Part shown: in pieces, positions 8,480 through 17,974 of the stretch
Layout: each line of letters starts with the position of its first letter
Numbering within the stretch: position 1 is the stretch's first letter
From: Paenibacillus aurantius
GTDB lineage: Bacteria; Bacillota; Bacilli; Paenibacillales; NBRC-103111
Direction of reading: 5' to 3'
Assembly (NCBI RefSeq): GCF_032268605.1
Contig: NZ_CP130318.1
Location: 1,956,001-2,020,000 of the forward strand
Length of the DNA: 64,000 bases
Translations under genes and position numbers: made by a program
Notes under the pieces: generated by a model
What the model was told of the DNA's origin: nothing
The model's input: the letters and a program-made list of their open reading frames with translations, nothing else
The model's database searches: none

Positions 8480-9622
8480 ATGTCTTTGTCCATTCAAGAA
8501 CAGATTAGATCCTATCTTCCTGAGTTTCTGAGGCTTCTGGAGGAAAGTGTTAATAGAGATTCCCCTTCCGGGGATAAAGCCCTTAACGATAAAATGGCCG
8601 ATTGGTATTCGGCCCAATTCACTCGGCTGACCGGCGGACAAGTGGAGAGGGATTGCCATCCCGTTGCAGGCGACCGCTTGTTGGGCCGGGTGGGCAGCGG
8701 CTCCAAGAAGATTGTTCTTGTCGGGCATTACGACACGGTTTGGCCGAAAGGGGAAGCCGGCAAACGTCCTTTTACCATCCGTGACGGAAATGCCTACGGT
8801 CCCGGTGTCTATGATATGAAGGCCGGGCTCCTTCAGGCCATGTTCGCGATAAAAGCTCTTCAGAACCTGGGCCGCTTCCCTGCGGACAAACAGGTGATCC
8901 TGCTGATCAACAGCGACGAGGAAATCGGGAGCCCGAACTCGCGGGCCTGGATTGAACGGACGGCTCTGGACTCGCATGCCGCCTTCGTCTTGGAACCTCC
9001 GATGGAGCCGAGCGGCGCTCTCAAGACGGCACGCAAAGGGAGCGGCCGTTATAAATTGATCCTCAGAGGAAAATCCGCCCACGCCGGGGTGAATCCCCAG
9101 AAGGGGGTATCCGCTATTCAAGAGCTGGCCCTGCAGATTCAGCGGCTGCACGCCTGGACGGACTTCACGACGGGAAGATCGGTCAATGTGGGGGTCGTTC
9201 AGGGCGGAATCGGCAGCAATGTAGTGGCGGATTACGCTGAGGCGCAGATCGATGTCCGGGTCTCCTCCAGGGAGGATGCCGTACGGCTGGAGGAAGAATT
9301 CCGGGCGCTCCGTCCCTTTCATCCCGAAATCGGCTTGACCTTGACGGGAGGAATGACGCGTCCGCCTATGGAACGTACCGAGTCGTCGGGAGCCTTGTAC
9401 GAATTGGCGAGACGGATCGCTCAAGAGGAAAACAACTTCGTGCTGGAAGAAACGTCAACGGGTGGGGTCAGCGACGGCAATTTTATTGCCGCCCTCGGGG
9501 TTCCGACGCTGGACGGGTTAGGAGCAAGCGGGGATTATGCCCATTCGCCGCTTGAATATATTCGAATCGGGGAAATCCCGTTCCGCACCGGGCTGCTGGC
9601 GCGGTTGATCGAGAGCTGTTAA
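8480..9622 (+). CDS. M20-family metallopeptidase (carboxypeptidase G2-like)
   Basis: 380-residue zinc hydrolase of the ArgE/DapE/CPG2 family. Metal ligands are visible: GHYDTVWPKG (His ~83), YDMKAG (Asp ~112), SDEEIGS (catalytic and bridging Glu pair ~146) and a C-terminal His in GDYAHSPLEYI. The dimerisation-domain motif GKSAHAGVNP is present. There is no signal peptide, so it acts in the cytoplasm, probably hydrolysing an amide or peptide bond in the compound brought in by the adjacent importer; that link is inferred from context. The start follows the permease stop by 14 bases, with a weak ribosome binding site. Confidence 0.88.
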   Translation: MSLSIQEQIRSYLPEFLRLLEESVNRDSPSGDKALNDKMADWYSAQFTRLTGGQVERDCHPVAGDRLLGRVGSGSKKIVLVGHYDTVWPKGEAGKRPFTIRDGNAYGPGVYDMKAGLLQAMFAIKALQNLGRFPADKQVILLINSDEEIGSPNSRAWIERTALDSHAAFVLEPPMEPSGALKTARKGSGRYKLILRGKSAHAGVNPQKGVSAIQELALQIQRLHAWTDFTTGRSVNVGVVQGGIGSNVVADYAEAQIDVRVSSREDAVRLEEEFRALRPFHPEIGLTLTGGMTRPPMERTESSGALYELARRIAQEENNFVLEETSTGGVSDGNFIAALGVPTLDGLGASGDYAHSPLEYIRIGEIPFRTGLLARLIESC

Positions 9623-9640
9623 CTGCTTAGGGGGAAGAAC

Positions 9641-11044
9641 ATGTCCTATAATAGTGTAGTGATCCGGATGGAACTGATTCACGCGGAGGTTAACTTCGGA
9701 GAGGTGGCCTCGGCCATCGCGAAGGCCGGCGGGGATATCACGTCTATCGACGTGATACGCTCCGGGCCGGATTTTTCCGTCCGGGATATCACCGTGCAGG
9801 TTGGGGATTCGAATGAAACGGAAGTGATCCAGGCGCTTAAGGAGCTTCCGGGTACGAAGCTGATTAATGTGTCCGACCGTACCTTCCTGGCCCACCTGGG
9901 CGGCAAGATTTCGATCCAGCCGACTCTTTCGATCAAGAACCGCGACGATCTGTCACGGGTCTATACACCCGGAGTGGCGAGGGTCTGCACCGCCATCCAC
10001 GAGAACCCGCGGAAGGCCTTCTCGCTGACGATCAAACGAAATACCGTCGCGGTCATTTCGGACGGTACAGCGGTACTCGGCTTAGGGGATATCGGCCCTC
10101 ATGCCGCAGCACCTGTCATGGAAGGAAAAGCTATGCTCTTCAAGCAGCTGGCGGACGTCGATGCCTTTCCCATCTGTCTCGACACGAAGGATACGGAGGA
10201 AATCATCCGGACCATTCAAGCGATCAGCCCGATTTTCGGCGGCATCAACCTGGAGGACATCAGCTCTCCCCGCTGCTTCGAAATCGAGACGCGGCTGGCC
10301 GAAACGCTGGACATTCCAGTATTCCACGATGACCAGCACGGGACGGCGGTCGTGGTCATTGCCGGACTGATCAATGCGCTCAAAGTCGTCGGCAAGCGGA
10401 TGGAGCATATCCGGGTCGTGGTGAACGGCATCGGGGCGGCGGGCGTGTCCATCTGCAAAATGCTGCTCGCGGCCGGCGTCACCCGGCTGGTGCCGGTGGA
10501 CCGCGAAGGGGCCATCGTGTACGGCGGAAGCTACGAGCTTCCGATGTGGGACTGGCTGTCCAAGCAGCCCCAGGTCGAGGCTAAGCCCTGCAGCCTGAAG
10601 GAGGCGATCGTTGGCGCGGATGTCTTTATCGGGGTTTCCCGCGGAGGCCTTCTTCAGGCGGAGGACGTCCAGAAAATGGCGCCGGACAGCATCGTCTTCG
10701 CCATGGCGAACCCTCATCCCGAGATCGACCCTCAGCAGGCTCTACCGCACGTGCGGGTGTTTGCGACTGGAAGAAGCGATTATCCGAATCAAATCAACAA
10801 TGTTCTCGTCTTTCCGGGGATTTTCCGCGGAACGCTGGATTGCCGGGCGCGGACCATCAATGAGCCGATGAAGCTGGCGGCGGCAAGAGCGATCGCTTCC
10901 GTTGTCTATGACAACGAGCTAAATGAGCAATATATCATTCCGAGTATTTTCAATGAACAGGTGGTCAGCAAGGTAAGGCATGCCGTTATAGAAGCGGCCA
11001 TCCTAACGGGCGTAGCCCGGCGCATTCCGCCGGATTTCCGGTAA
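9641..11044 (+). CDS. NAD(P)-dependent malic enzyme with N-terminal ACT domain
   Basis: 467 residues. Residues ~1-85 form an ACT-like regulatory domain (AKAGGDITSIDVI); the rest is a malic enzyme that decarboxylates malate to pyruvate. Visible motifs: SRVYTPGVARVC (catalytic Tyr), SDGTAVLGLGDIGPHAA, metal-binding and catalytic stretch FEIETRLAE and FHDDQHGTAVV, dinucleotide-binding GIGAAGVSICKML, and AMANPHPEI. The start has AGGGGGAAG just upstream. It is the last gene before a bidirectional terminator. Its position behind an importer and a carboxypeptidase suggests that the imported compound feeds the C4-acid pool. Confidence 0.92.
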   Translation: MSYNSVVIRMELIHAEVNFGEVASAIAKAGGDITSIDVIRSGPDFSVRDITVQVGDSNETEVIQALKELPGTKLINVSDRTFLAHLGGKISIQPTLSIKNRDDLSRVYTPGVARVCTAIHENPRKAFSLTIKRNTVAVISDGTAVLGLGDIGPHAAAPVMEGKAMLFKQLADVDAFPICLDTKDTEEIIRTIQAISPIFGGINLEDISSPRCFEIETRLAETLDIPVFHDDQHGTAVVVIAGLINALKVVGKRMEHIRVVVNGIGAAGVSICKMLLAAGVTRLVPVDREGAIVYGGSYELPMWDWLSKQPQVEAKPCSLKEAIVGADVFIGVSRGGLLQAEDVQKMAPDSIVFAMANPHPEIDPQQALPHVRVFATGRSDYPNQINNVLVFPGIFRGTLDCRARTINEPMKLAAARAIASVVYDNELNEQYIIPSIFNEQVVSKVRHAVIEAAILTGVARRIPPDFR

Positions 11045-11094
11045 CAAAAAAACCTCCGATCCCATCTCAGATGGGTTTCGGAGGTTTTTTTGTT
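11043..11094. terminator. Bidirectional intrinsic terminator
   Basis: Long hairpin: AACAAAAAAACCTCCGA pairs with TCGGAGGTTTTTTTGTT, and an inner CCCATC/GGGATG-type stem closes over TCA. It separates the convergent malic enzyme gene and the phosphomannose isomerase operon and is flanked by A and T runs for both directions. Confidence 0.9.
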
Positions 11095-11178
11095 TAGGGA
11101 CAGGGACGTCAGTCCGACCATCAATATTATTTTTTGCGGGAGAGACTAACCGTCGAGGTCGCGATTCTTCTTATCGGA

Positions 11179-12312
11179 TCATTCCACCGAGGGTGGAAAG
11201 CAACGGGCCAACTCTAGAGATCCATCCTGACCCCCTGCGAATTGAACCTGCCCCAGATGGGCCGGCAGAAACAGGTAATCTCCTTGCTCAATCGGCAATT
11301 CCCCGCCGGCCCACATGACCCTCCCTTGACCCGATAGCACGATGACAATGGAGAATCGGCCGTCCAATTCCCAGAAGGGACCGTCCGAACAGGCCTCAAT
11401 GGTCAACCGGTTCAAGCTAAAATACGGCGTGTCTTCATACCCAATCAACTTTCGCTCCCTCCACCCGGCACCGGCTCCTGCGATCTGGTCACGGAGCCGG
11501 CACTTTCGGAGCAGTTCTTCCTCCGAATACGTGCGATAGTCGAAGCACTCGAACATCCTCTCGAACCCGATTCCTTGGTGAATGGAGGAATCGGACAGCT
11601 TGAACCCGGAGGGGGTGACCCGTTCCGTCCGGATAGTGATATCGGTCGGTTCCTGGATTTCGACCATCCAATTGCCGGGACCAATCGCATGAGGGAGTCC
11701 ACCGCGGATCAGCATGACGTCCCCTGGAGAGGGATACAGCTTGTGCAGGGAGCGGATCATCGCCTCCCGGTCTTGGTCGGCAAATAACCGTTCCCATTTC
11801 TCCCGCGTCATTCCCGGTTTGAAGCCGCACAGCACGTAAGGAGCTTCCCCATTGATTCGCCTTCCGCCGAGAAACAGCCACGCCTCTGTCTTGCCGTACT
11901 CGGAACCAAACAAGCGCTGCGCCGCCGCTCGGTCCGGATGCACCTGAATGGCCAGCCGTTCGGCCGAATCGAGGAGCTTGACCAGAACGCCCACGCTCGT
12001 TCCGTAGCGGTCCACGTGCCCTTGGCCGAGCATTTGCCCAGGCATGGCTTCCAAGAGCGACAGCAAGGAAAGGGGGGGATCGGATGTCCCTGCAAGCAGG
12101 CTGAGTCCTTCGTCCTGCAGCGGCTCCCGCCCAGGGTTGCGCGCTCTGACGGTAGAAGCCACCCATTCTTCCGGAAAATGACCGTCGCGGACGGGCTCAT
12201 CCTTCCCCTGCCACCGGTCAAGCAGGGCACCGCCCCGGTAGGTGCGCCACACCCGGTTTCGGCGCAGCTTAAGCGGGCGCGGCGGTTGGAGATACGCAAT
12301 CAGGTCGTTCAT
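11179..12312 (-). CDS. manA: Class I mannose-6-phosphate isomerase-like protein
   Basis: 377-residue cupin enzyme expected to interconvert mannose-6-phosphate and fructose-6-phosphate. Zinc-site motifs of type I isomerases are present: AIQVHPDRAAA, GKTEAW, and a downstream His in GGLPHAIG, followed by EIQEPTDITIR. It is the last gene of the minus-strand mannoside operon, and its start overlaps the GH42 stop by ATGA. In this context it would feed mannose released by the beta-mannosidase into glycolysis after phosphorylation. No kinase is encoded nearby. Confidence 0.85.
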   Translation of the reverse strand: MNDLIAYLQPPRPLKLRRNRVWRTYRGGALLDRWQGKDEPVRDGHFPEEWVASTVRARNPGREPLQDEGLSLLAGTSDPPLSLLSLLEAMPGQMLGQGHVDRYGTSVGVLVKLLDSAERLAIQVHPDRAAAQRLFGSEYGKTEAWLFLGGRRINGEAPYVLCGFKPGMTREKWERLFADQDREAMIRSLHKLYPSPGDVMLIRGGLPHAIGPGNWMVEIQEPTDITIRTERVTPSGFKLSDSSIHQGIGFERMFECFDYRTYSEEELLRKCRLRDQIAGAGAGWRERKLIGYEDTPYFSLNRLTIEACSDGPFWELDGRFSIVIVLSGQGRVMWAGGELPIEQGDYLFLPAHLGQVQFAGGQDGSLELARCFPPSVE

Positions 12313-14444
12313 CGGCGTTCCACGCTCCAGACGGAAACGTCCCGCGCTTCCAGCCGGCAGGGGAAGCGGAGGGTTCCTTTTCTCTTCTCCGCGATCTGTT
12401 CGAGATTCTTATTCAAATCGGTGATGCAATAGGAGGCGGGTTCTCCCTCGTTCCCGGACTCCCATTCGAGCGGAAGCTCTACCCAAGATTCCACAGGCTG
12501 TTCCGAGTAGTTGAACGCGCAGACGATCCACGAGATTTCGCTTTGCATGACGGTGACCTTCAAGAGATCGGATTCAGACCGGCACCCCCGAAGGCCGAAT
12601 CGGTCGGCCAGTCCTCCGGCGAACGCCTTAACCCCCTCGTCTTGATGCTGCTGATAACCAAGCCACAGGAACGTGCCGATCATGAGGAAACGGCCTTGCC
12701 CGACAGGGGTATGCGTAATGCCTGGCCATCCATCCTCATAGGCGAAGAGTACTTCAACGTCGGGTTTCTCAAGCGAAAGCAGCTTCCGCTCATAATGGCC
12801 CGCTATACGAAATCCGGCAGCCGCCTGGCCATGACTGGCCGCATGGAGCTGCAGGCCTTCGATATCCACGTCATGCAAGCGCAAGCCGAGCACATCGTTC
12901 AGCGGTCCGCCGGGAAGGGCAGCGTGCAGAAGCCCGTTATCGTCAATTTCCCCGCATTTGCCGTCCCAGACGATCGTTCCGCCGTTCTCCGCATATCGGA
13001 TCAGGGCGGCTGCGAGAGAATCATCAACAGTAAGCTGGTTCGTCACGAACAGAACGCGGTAGCTGCCCAGCCTATCGTCCCCCACGTCACTCGGGGTGAC
13101 GAAGTCGGCTTCCACCTGATTGTCCCAAAGTGCCTGGTACAAACCCGCGATAGAATCGGTGTAGATGGACGTAGACAAGTAGCTCCGATAGTTCATGGTG
13201 AAGGCCTTGGTAAAATCATGATTCAGCTTATCATACAGGATGGCGGCTTTTGGGCGGACCGGCATACAAGCTTCGAAGGCAGCGGCTTTGCTCTTTAGGA
13301 CGTCGGCGATCCGCCTCGCCTCTTCCGCCCGGGGAGTAAGATCGCCCCGGCTGTCGACCAGGCCGCGGCCGAAGGTCTGGAGGCCTTTTGGAAACGGGTG
13401 CCATTTCCAATAGAGGATCCCTTTGGCCCCATTCATGATCGCTTCCCAATTCCACCAGCGGAGCTCATGCGGGTGAACCAGGCTGCCCGGGTTGAACAGC
13501 GCCTGGTGGTGGCTTTGCAGCTCGGAGATCCAGAAGCGGCCGGTTTTGGAGCACGAGCGGGTTGCGGCGAGCACTTCCCAGCGGAGCGCCGGCCCCATAC
13601 CGGGAGGCGTCACCTTAGGGTAGAGCGAGATGCCGAATTCATCCACGTTCTCCGCTACGTTGCGGTCATCCTGCGGCCGGTCGTACGCCCAATCGTTAAC
13701 CAGCCCGGAGCCGATATTGTCGGCAATGACCGGACGCGTGGGGTCGACGGCCTTAACGGCGGCCGCCCATTCCTTCAGGAGCATCCCGACGTTCTCCTTC
13801 TTGAACTGGTTATAATCCACCATGGGCATCACGCTTGCCCACAGCCAATTGGTAAAGTGTACTTGCTTCCAGTCGGTATAGCAGCGGTCCCATACGTCGT
13901 TCAACTTCCCGATCGAGCCGTATTTGTTCCGGAGCCATTCACGGAAGACGTCCAGTGTGTAAGAGTCGTAAGAGGAGAACATCGTCTCATTCCAAATATC
14001 GTAGCCGTACAAAGCCGGGAAATCGCGGTACGCAAGGGCGGCCTCCTCATAATGACGTGAGATAAGGGTCTTTACCTCCGGATGATTGTAATTCAGGCAA
14101 TCGAAGGGCATCGCACCCAGATTCGGCCGGTTGCCGTTTGGGTCGACGCAGAAGTATTCTTCTTTCATTCGGAAGTCGGGAGCATACTCGAGCGACGTAA
14201 TTTGCCCCGCCAGCTCCATGATGATCTGCAGCCCGAGTTCCTCCGCCATCTTCAGGATCTCTTGTCCGGTGTGAAAGGGATAAGATGGCAGCGTGCGGTC
14301 CTCCCACCAGAACACCGCCGGCCAGATGACGACGGTGTTCATGCCGAGCTCCTTGATCTGCGAGAGCGACCGGCGAATGTCGGGGAGCGAATACTCCCGC
14401 TGGATTTTAAGAACCGTCCCGTAGGCAAAAGGCTTTCTATCCAT
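12309..14444 (-). CDS. GH42-type beta-galactosidase
   Basis: 711-residue glycoside hydrolase. N-terminal TIM barrel (IKELGMNTVVIWPAVFWWE), acid/base Glu in YDIWNET (~153), nucleophile candidate in WISELQSHH (~307), the GH42 middle domain (~390-600: AAILYDKLNHDF, VLFVTNQLTVDD) and a C-terminal beta domain. No signal peptide, so cytoplasmic. The start has AGGAGGT upstream and overlaps the end of the GH2 gene by 8 bases. Beside a beta-mannosidase it may remove galactosyl side groups from imported oligosaccharides. Activity on another beta-linked sugar is possible. Confidence 0.85.
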   Translation of the reverse strand: MDRKPFAYGTVLKIQREYSLPDIRRSLSQIKELGMNTVVIWPAVFWWEDRTLPSYPFHTGQEILKMAEELGLQIIMELAGQITSLEYAPDFRMKEEYFCVDPNGNRPNLGAMPFDCLNYNHPEVKTLISRHYEEAALAYRDFPALYGYDIWNETMFSSYDSYTLDVFREWLRNKYGSIGKLNDVWDRCYTDWKQVHFTNWLWASVMPMVDYNQFKKENVGMLLKEWAAAVKAVDPTRPVIADNIGSGLVNDWAYDRPQDDRNVAENVDEFGISLYPKVTPPGMGPALRWEVLAATRSCSKTGRFWISELQSHHQALFNPGSLVHPHELRWWNWEAIMNGAKGILYWKWHPFPKGLQTFGRGLVDSRGDLTPRAEEARRIADVLKSKAAAFEACMPVRPKAAILYDKLNHDFTKAFTMNYRSYLSTSIYTDSIAGLYQALWDNQVEADFVTPSDVGDDRLGSYRVLFVTNQLTVDDSLAAALIRYAENGGTIVWDGKCGEIDDNGLLHAALPGGPLNDVLGLRLHDVDIEGLQLHAASHGQAAAGFRIAGHYERKLLSLEKPDVEVLFAYEDGWPGITHTPVGQGRFLMIGTFLWLGYQQHQDEGVKAFAGGLADRFGLRGCRSESDLLKVTVMQSEISWIVCAFNYSEQPVESWVELPLEWESGNEGEPASYCITDLNKNLEQIAEKRKGTLRFPCRLEARDVSVWSVERR

Positions 14445-17037
14445 GACGCACCTCCTGAGGCTGATCGATGGAGGGCGTGGGGGGACTTTTACATAGATCG
14501 AATAGGGAGGTGACGTTCAGCCTGCCCGCGGAGGATCGAACGAACGCAGGATTCTCCGGATCGGAGGCGCGGGCGTAGAAAAGGATCCGCTCCGGCTGTC
14601 CCGGGATCAACTCGAAGTCGTTCCGGCTGAAGCAGCCCTCCTTCTCGGAAAGGAGCCAGACACGGGAAGCCAGTACATTCGTCTCGAGCACGTACACGGG
14701 ACCGTCGGGTTCCGGAAGTTCCTTAATTCGAATGGCCGGACGGGATAGGGGAAGCTGTCGGGCCGAAACGAAATAGTGAACACGACGGGCAGTGAGGACT
14801 CCGTCCTCCTCCAACTCCACAAGCAGTAAACGGTCCTCCGGTGCGGCATCCTGCAAGAGGCTATCGACGGGAAGATTCACGGCTAGTAAAGAAGAACCGG
14901 CTTCCACTGAAATGGATTCTCTGTATGGCTCCGAGCGCAACTGCCCGCTTCGGTCGTATACACGAAGGCGTAAGGAAGCCTGAATGGCATAGGGCCGATC
15001 GGACAAAACATACACCGCCACCGAATCCTCCGGCCGATTGTCCATCGACAAGGTAAGATCCTGATAGGCTTCCCGCACGGCATACTGCATTGCCTTCCAT
15101 CTGCCGAAATAATCCATACCCGCCCAGGAAGCGACGGGCCAGCAATCGTTCATCTGCCAGTAAAGCGTGCCCATGCACAACGGCCTCCTTCTGCGGTGGG
15201 CCTCAATGGCCATTCGCATGGCATCTGCCTGAAGCAGCTGGCTCATGTGGAGGAACGAACGGAAATCGTTCGGCTCGTTCATGGCTTGGCGCATATAGCT
15301 TTGGATGAGCAGATTGCCCCGGTTATTCTTCTGGTGAGCCAGCATGACGTCCGAGGTCAGCTCCAGATCATGCTCAAGGGCGTACGAGAGGACCGTCCGC
15401 AGCTCGGGAAACGATTGGAAGCCGTATTCGCTCATGAAGCGCCCGACATACACGTTGTAGTTTTCGAAGGGCTCCTCGGCATGCCATACGCCCCAATAGT
15501 GGATGTCGCCGCTCTGCGATGTATAGCCGGAATGCCGGGTCCCGTCCTCGCTAAGACCCGCCATAGGAGACGACGGCCAATAGGAGGCCCCCGGTGCATA
15601 GGCCTCGGTAACTTCAGGGAGTACCTTATGAAACAGCTCTAGGTAGTCCTGCCATATTTCACGGCGGGCATCCGCAGGATACTGCTCCTTCCAGCCCCAA
15701 CCGGCGTCCTCCAAATAATGGGACCAGGCTGCATCGATTTCATTATTGCCGCACCATAACGCAAGGCAGGGATGGTTACGCAGCCGGACGAGATTGTCCT
15801 GGGCTTCGGCACGCACGTTCTCGATAAACGCAGGGTCTCCGGGATACATGCTGCAGGCGAACATGTAATCCTGCCAGACGAGCAGTCCGTATTCGTCACA
15901 TAGATCATAGAACACGTCCTGCTCATAGATTCCTCCGCCCCAGACCCGCAGCATATTCATATGGGACTCCGCTGCCGTCGCTATTTCATGACGGTAACGC
16001 TCAGCCGTCACTTCCGTGACGAAGCTGTCGTTCGGGATATGATTTGCCCCTTTTGCAAAGACGGGAATTCCGTTCAGCTCGATATAGAAGGAAGTGCCGG
16101 AATCGTCCGGCTCCCGGACAAGCCGAACGGAGCGAAGACCGGTACGGACCGTCCGCACTGCCGTACTCCCCTCCGAATGCTTCAGCTCCGCTGTGAAGGA
16201 GTATAACGCTGGGGCACCGAGCCCCCTGCACCACCAGAGATCAGGCCGCTCGATCTCCACCTCGAGCTCGATCCGGTGATGTCCGGGTGTAAGCGAAACC
16301 GGCCTGGTCCAAGAGTGGCCACGGTCGCTCGACAGCACCAGCTCTCCTTCCCAGCCGCGGCTCGTCTCCACCTCGACCAACGCGGTCAGGCGTGCCTGGT
16401 CCGCCGTGACGCCGTCCTGGCGGATAAACAAGTCCGCCATGCGGGCATCCGACCAGGCCTCGAGGTAAAGCTCCCGCCAAATGCCGCTTGTTACGAACCG
16501 GGGCCCCCAATCCCAGCCGTAGTGATAAGGCGCCTTACGGGCATATACGCTGACCTTACGCTCGCCAAGTCCGCCATCCTCGGAATGATCGTTGATCGCG
16601 GGAAGACCGTAAGGCTTGGTCTCCAGAATGGCTAGACCTTCATGAACAGGCGAGCGGAATAGGAGATGAAGGTGATTTTCGGCTGGCTGGAGCAGCGGCT
16701 TCCCATCCGCTCTCCAGGTTCGGAACATATTGTTGGTTCGAAGGAGGGGCCGGCCGTTGAGGGTAATCTCCGCATAAGTGTCCAATCCTTCAAAGACGAG
16801 CTCCACCCGGTCGCTTTTCAGCAGTTCAGGGGAAACATCAAAGTATGTTTCATACTCCCAGTCCTTCTTGTCAATCCATTGAAGGTCATATTCATTGGTT
16901 CCGAAGAACGGATCGGAAATAACGCCGTTTCTTACCAAATCCCTATGCACGCAGCCCGGTACGGCAGCCGGGAGCCACTCGTTCTCCCCGGCGGCTTTGA
17001 AATTCCAATCGTTCAGCAATGGTTTAAGAATTGTCAT
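14437..17037 (-). CDS. GH2 beta-mannosidase
   Basis: 866-residue cytoplasmic glycoside hydrolase. The N-terminal jelly-roll (VPGCVHRDLV, FEGLDTYAEITLNG) and Ig-like domains precede a TIM barrel with LRVWGGGIYEQDVFYDLCDEYG, acid/base Glu in WCGNNEID (~433) and nucleophile Glu in MSEYGFQSFPE (~536). LRVWGGG with WCGNNE is diagnostic of beta-mannosidases rather than beta-galactosidases of GH2. The start has AAGGAG 8 bases upstream. It is fourth in an operon with a sugar importer, GH42 and phosphomannose isomerase, consistent with mannooligosaccharide use. Confidence 0.92.
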   Translation of the reverse strand: MTILKPLLNDWNFKAAGENEWLPAAVPGCVHRDLVRNGVISDPFFGTNEYDLQWIDKKDWEYETYFDVSPELLKSDRVELVFEGLDTYAEITLNGRPLLRTNNMFRTWRADGKPLLQPAENHLHLLFRSPVHEGLAILETKPYGLPAINDHSEDGGLGERKVSVYARKAPYHYGWDWGPRFVTSGIWRELYLEAWSDARMADLFIRQDGVTADQARLTALVEVETSRGWEGELVLSSDRGHSWTRPVSLTPGHHRIELEVEIERPDLWWCRGLGAPALYSFTAELKHSEGSTAVRTVRTGLRSVRLVREPDDSGTSFYIELNGIPVFAKGANHIPNDSFVTEVTAERYRHEIATAAESHMNMLRVWGGGIYEQDVFYDLCDEYGLLVWQDYMFACSMYPGDPAFIENVRAEAQDNLVRLRNHPCLALWCGNNEIDAAWSHYLEDAGWGWKEQYPADARREIWQDYLELFHKVLPEVTEAYAPGASYWPSSPMAGLSEDGTRHSGYTSQSGDIHYWGVWHAEEPFENYNVYVGRFMSEYGFQSFPELRTVLSYALEHDLELTSDVMLAHQKNNRGNLLIQSYMRQAMNEPNDFRSFLHMSQLLQADAMRMAIEAHRRRRPLCMGTLYWQMNDCWPVASWAGMDYFGRWKAMQYAVREAYQDLTLSMDNRPEDSVAVYVLSDRPYAIQASLRLRVYDRSGQLRSEPYRESISVEAGSSLLAVNLPVDSLLQDAAPEDRLLLVELEEDGVLTARRVHYFVSARQLPLSRPAIRIKELPEPDGPVYVLETNVLASRVWLLSEKEGCFSRNDFELIPGQPERILFYARASDPENPAFVRSSAGRLNVTSLFDLCKSPPTPSIDQPQEVRHG

Positions 17038-17082
17038 GACTTGCTCCTTATCGAATGTGGGATGGGAGGGCCATCCCTTCCA

Positions 17083-17961
17083 TCAGCCCTTGATCGAGCC
17101 GATCATGGCCCCTTTGACAAAGTGTTTCTGCAGGAAAGGATAGACGATCAGGATCGGGATCGAGGCGACGATAATCGCCGCCATCTTTACGGTGAAGACG
17201 GAGATGTTTCGTTGGTAGCTGACATTGACACCGGAAGACTCCAGCGCGGCGTTCGTGTTATTGATCAGATCGCGGAGCACCATCTGCAGCTGCCACATTT
17301 CTTTGGTGTTGATGTAGAGGACCGAGGAGAAGAAATCGTTCCAATAGGAAACGGCAATGAATAAGGAGATGGTGGCGATAACGGCGTTCGACAGGGGAAG
17401 CACGATCCGGAAGAAAACCGTCAGATCGTTCGCTCCATCGATTTTGGCCGCCTCCTCCAGCTCCTCCGGGATGCCTCGGAAGAAGCTGACCATAACGAAG
17501 ATGTTCCAGGCTCCGATCGCATTGGGGAGAATGAGTGCCCAATAGGTGTCCATCATGTGCAGATTTTTGATCAATAGGTAAGTGGGGATCAATCCGCCGC
17601 TAAACAGCATCGTAAAAAGGATGAGAAAAGAGAAAAGCAGGCGACCGCGCAGCCTCTTCTTCGATACGGCATAGGCTGTCGTTGCCGTAAAGAAGGTGCC
17701 GACGGCTACGCCGCCAATCGTGGACAAGACGGTGACCCGGAAGCCGGAAAGCAAAGAGACATTCGTGAGCACGGCCTTGTACGATTCCAGGGAAAACCCT
17801 TTGGGGATAAGAAAAAAACCTCCTCCGGTCGCCTGGATCGAATCGCTCAGTGAACCCATGATCATATACCAGAACGGGTAGATCATGACGACCATCAAGA
17901 GACACATGAACACGTAGTTAAATAAGTGAAACATTTTCTCGCCTGCTGATGTCCCGACCAT
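17083..17961 (-). CDS. Carbohydrate ABC transporter permease, LplC/YtcP type
   Basis: 292-residue permease with about six transmembrane helices and EAA loop EELEEAAKIDGANDLTVFF. The start is placed at ATG 17961, which follows AAAGGAGGGAGCGGC. A longer in-frame version to 18015 would overlap the upstream permease and lacks a comparable site. The C terminus LQKHFVKGAMIGSIKG is typical of the family. It pairs with the LplB-type permease upstream. Confidence 0.9.
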   Translation of the reverse strand: MVGTSAGEKMFHLFNYVFMCLLMVVMIYPFWYMIMGSLSDSIQATGGGFFLIPKGFSLESYKAVLTNVSLLSGFRVTVLSTIGGVAVGTFFTATTAYAVSKKRLRGRLLFSFLILFTMLFSGGLIPTYLLIKNLHMMDTYWALILPNAIGAWNIFVMVSFFRGIPEELEEAAKIDGANDLTVFFRIVLPLSNAVIATISLFIAVSYWNDFFSSVLYINTKEMWQLQMVLRDLINNTNAALESSGVNVSYQRNISVFTVKMAAIIVASIPILIVYPFLQKHFVKGAMIGSIKG

Positions 17962-17974
17962 GCCGCTCCCTCCT

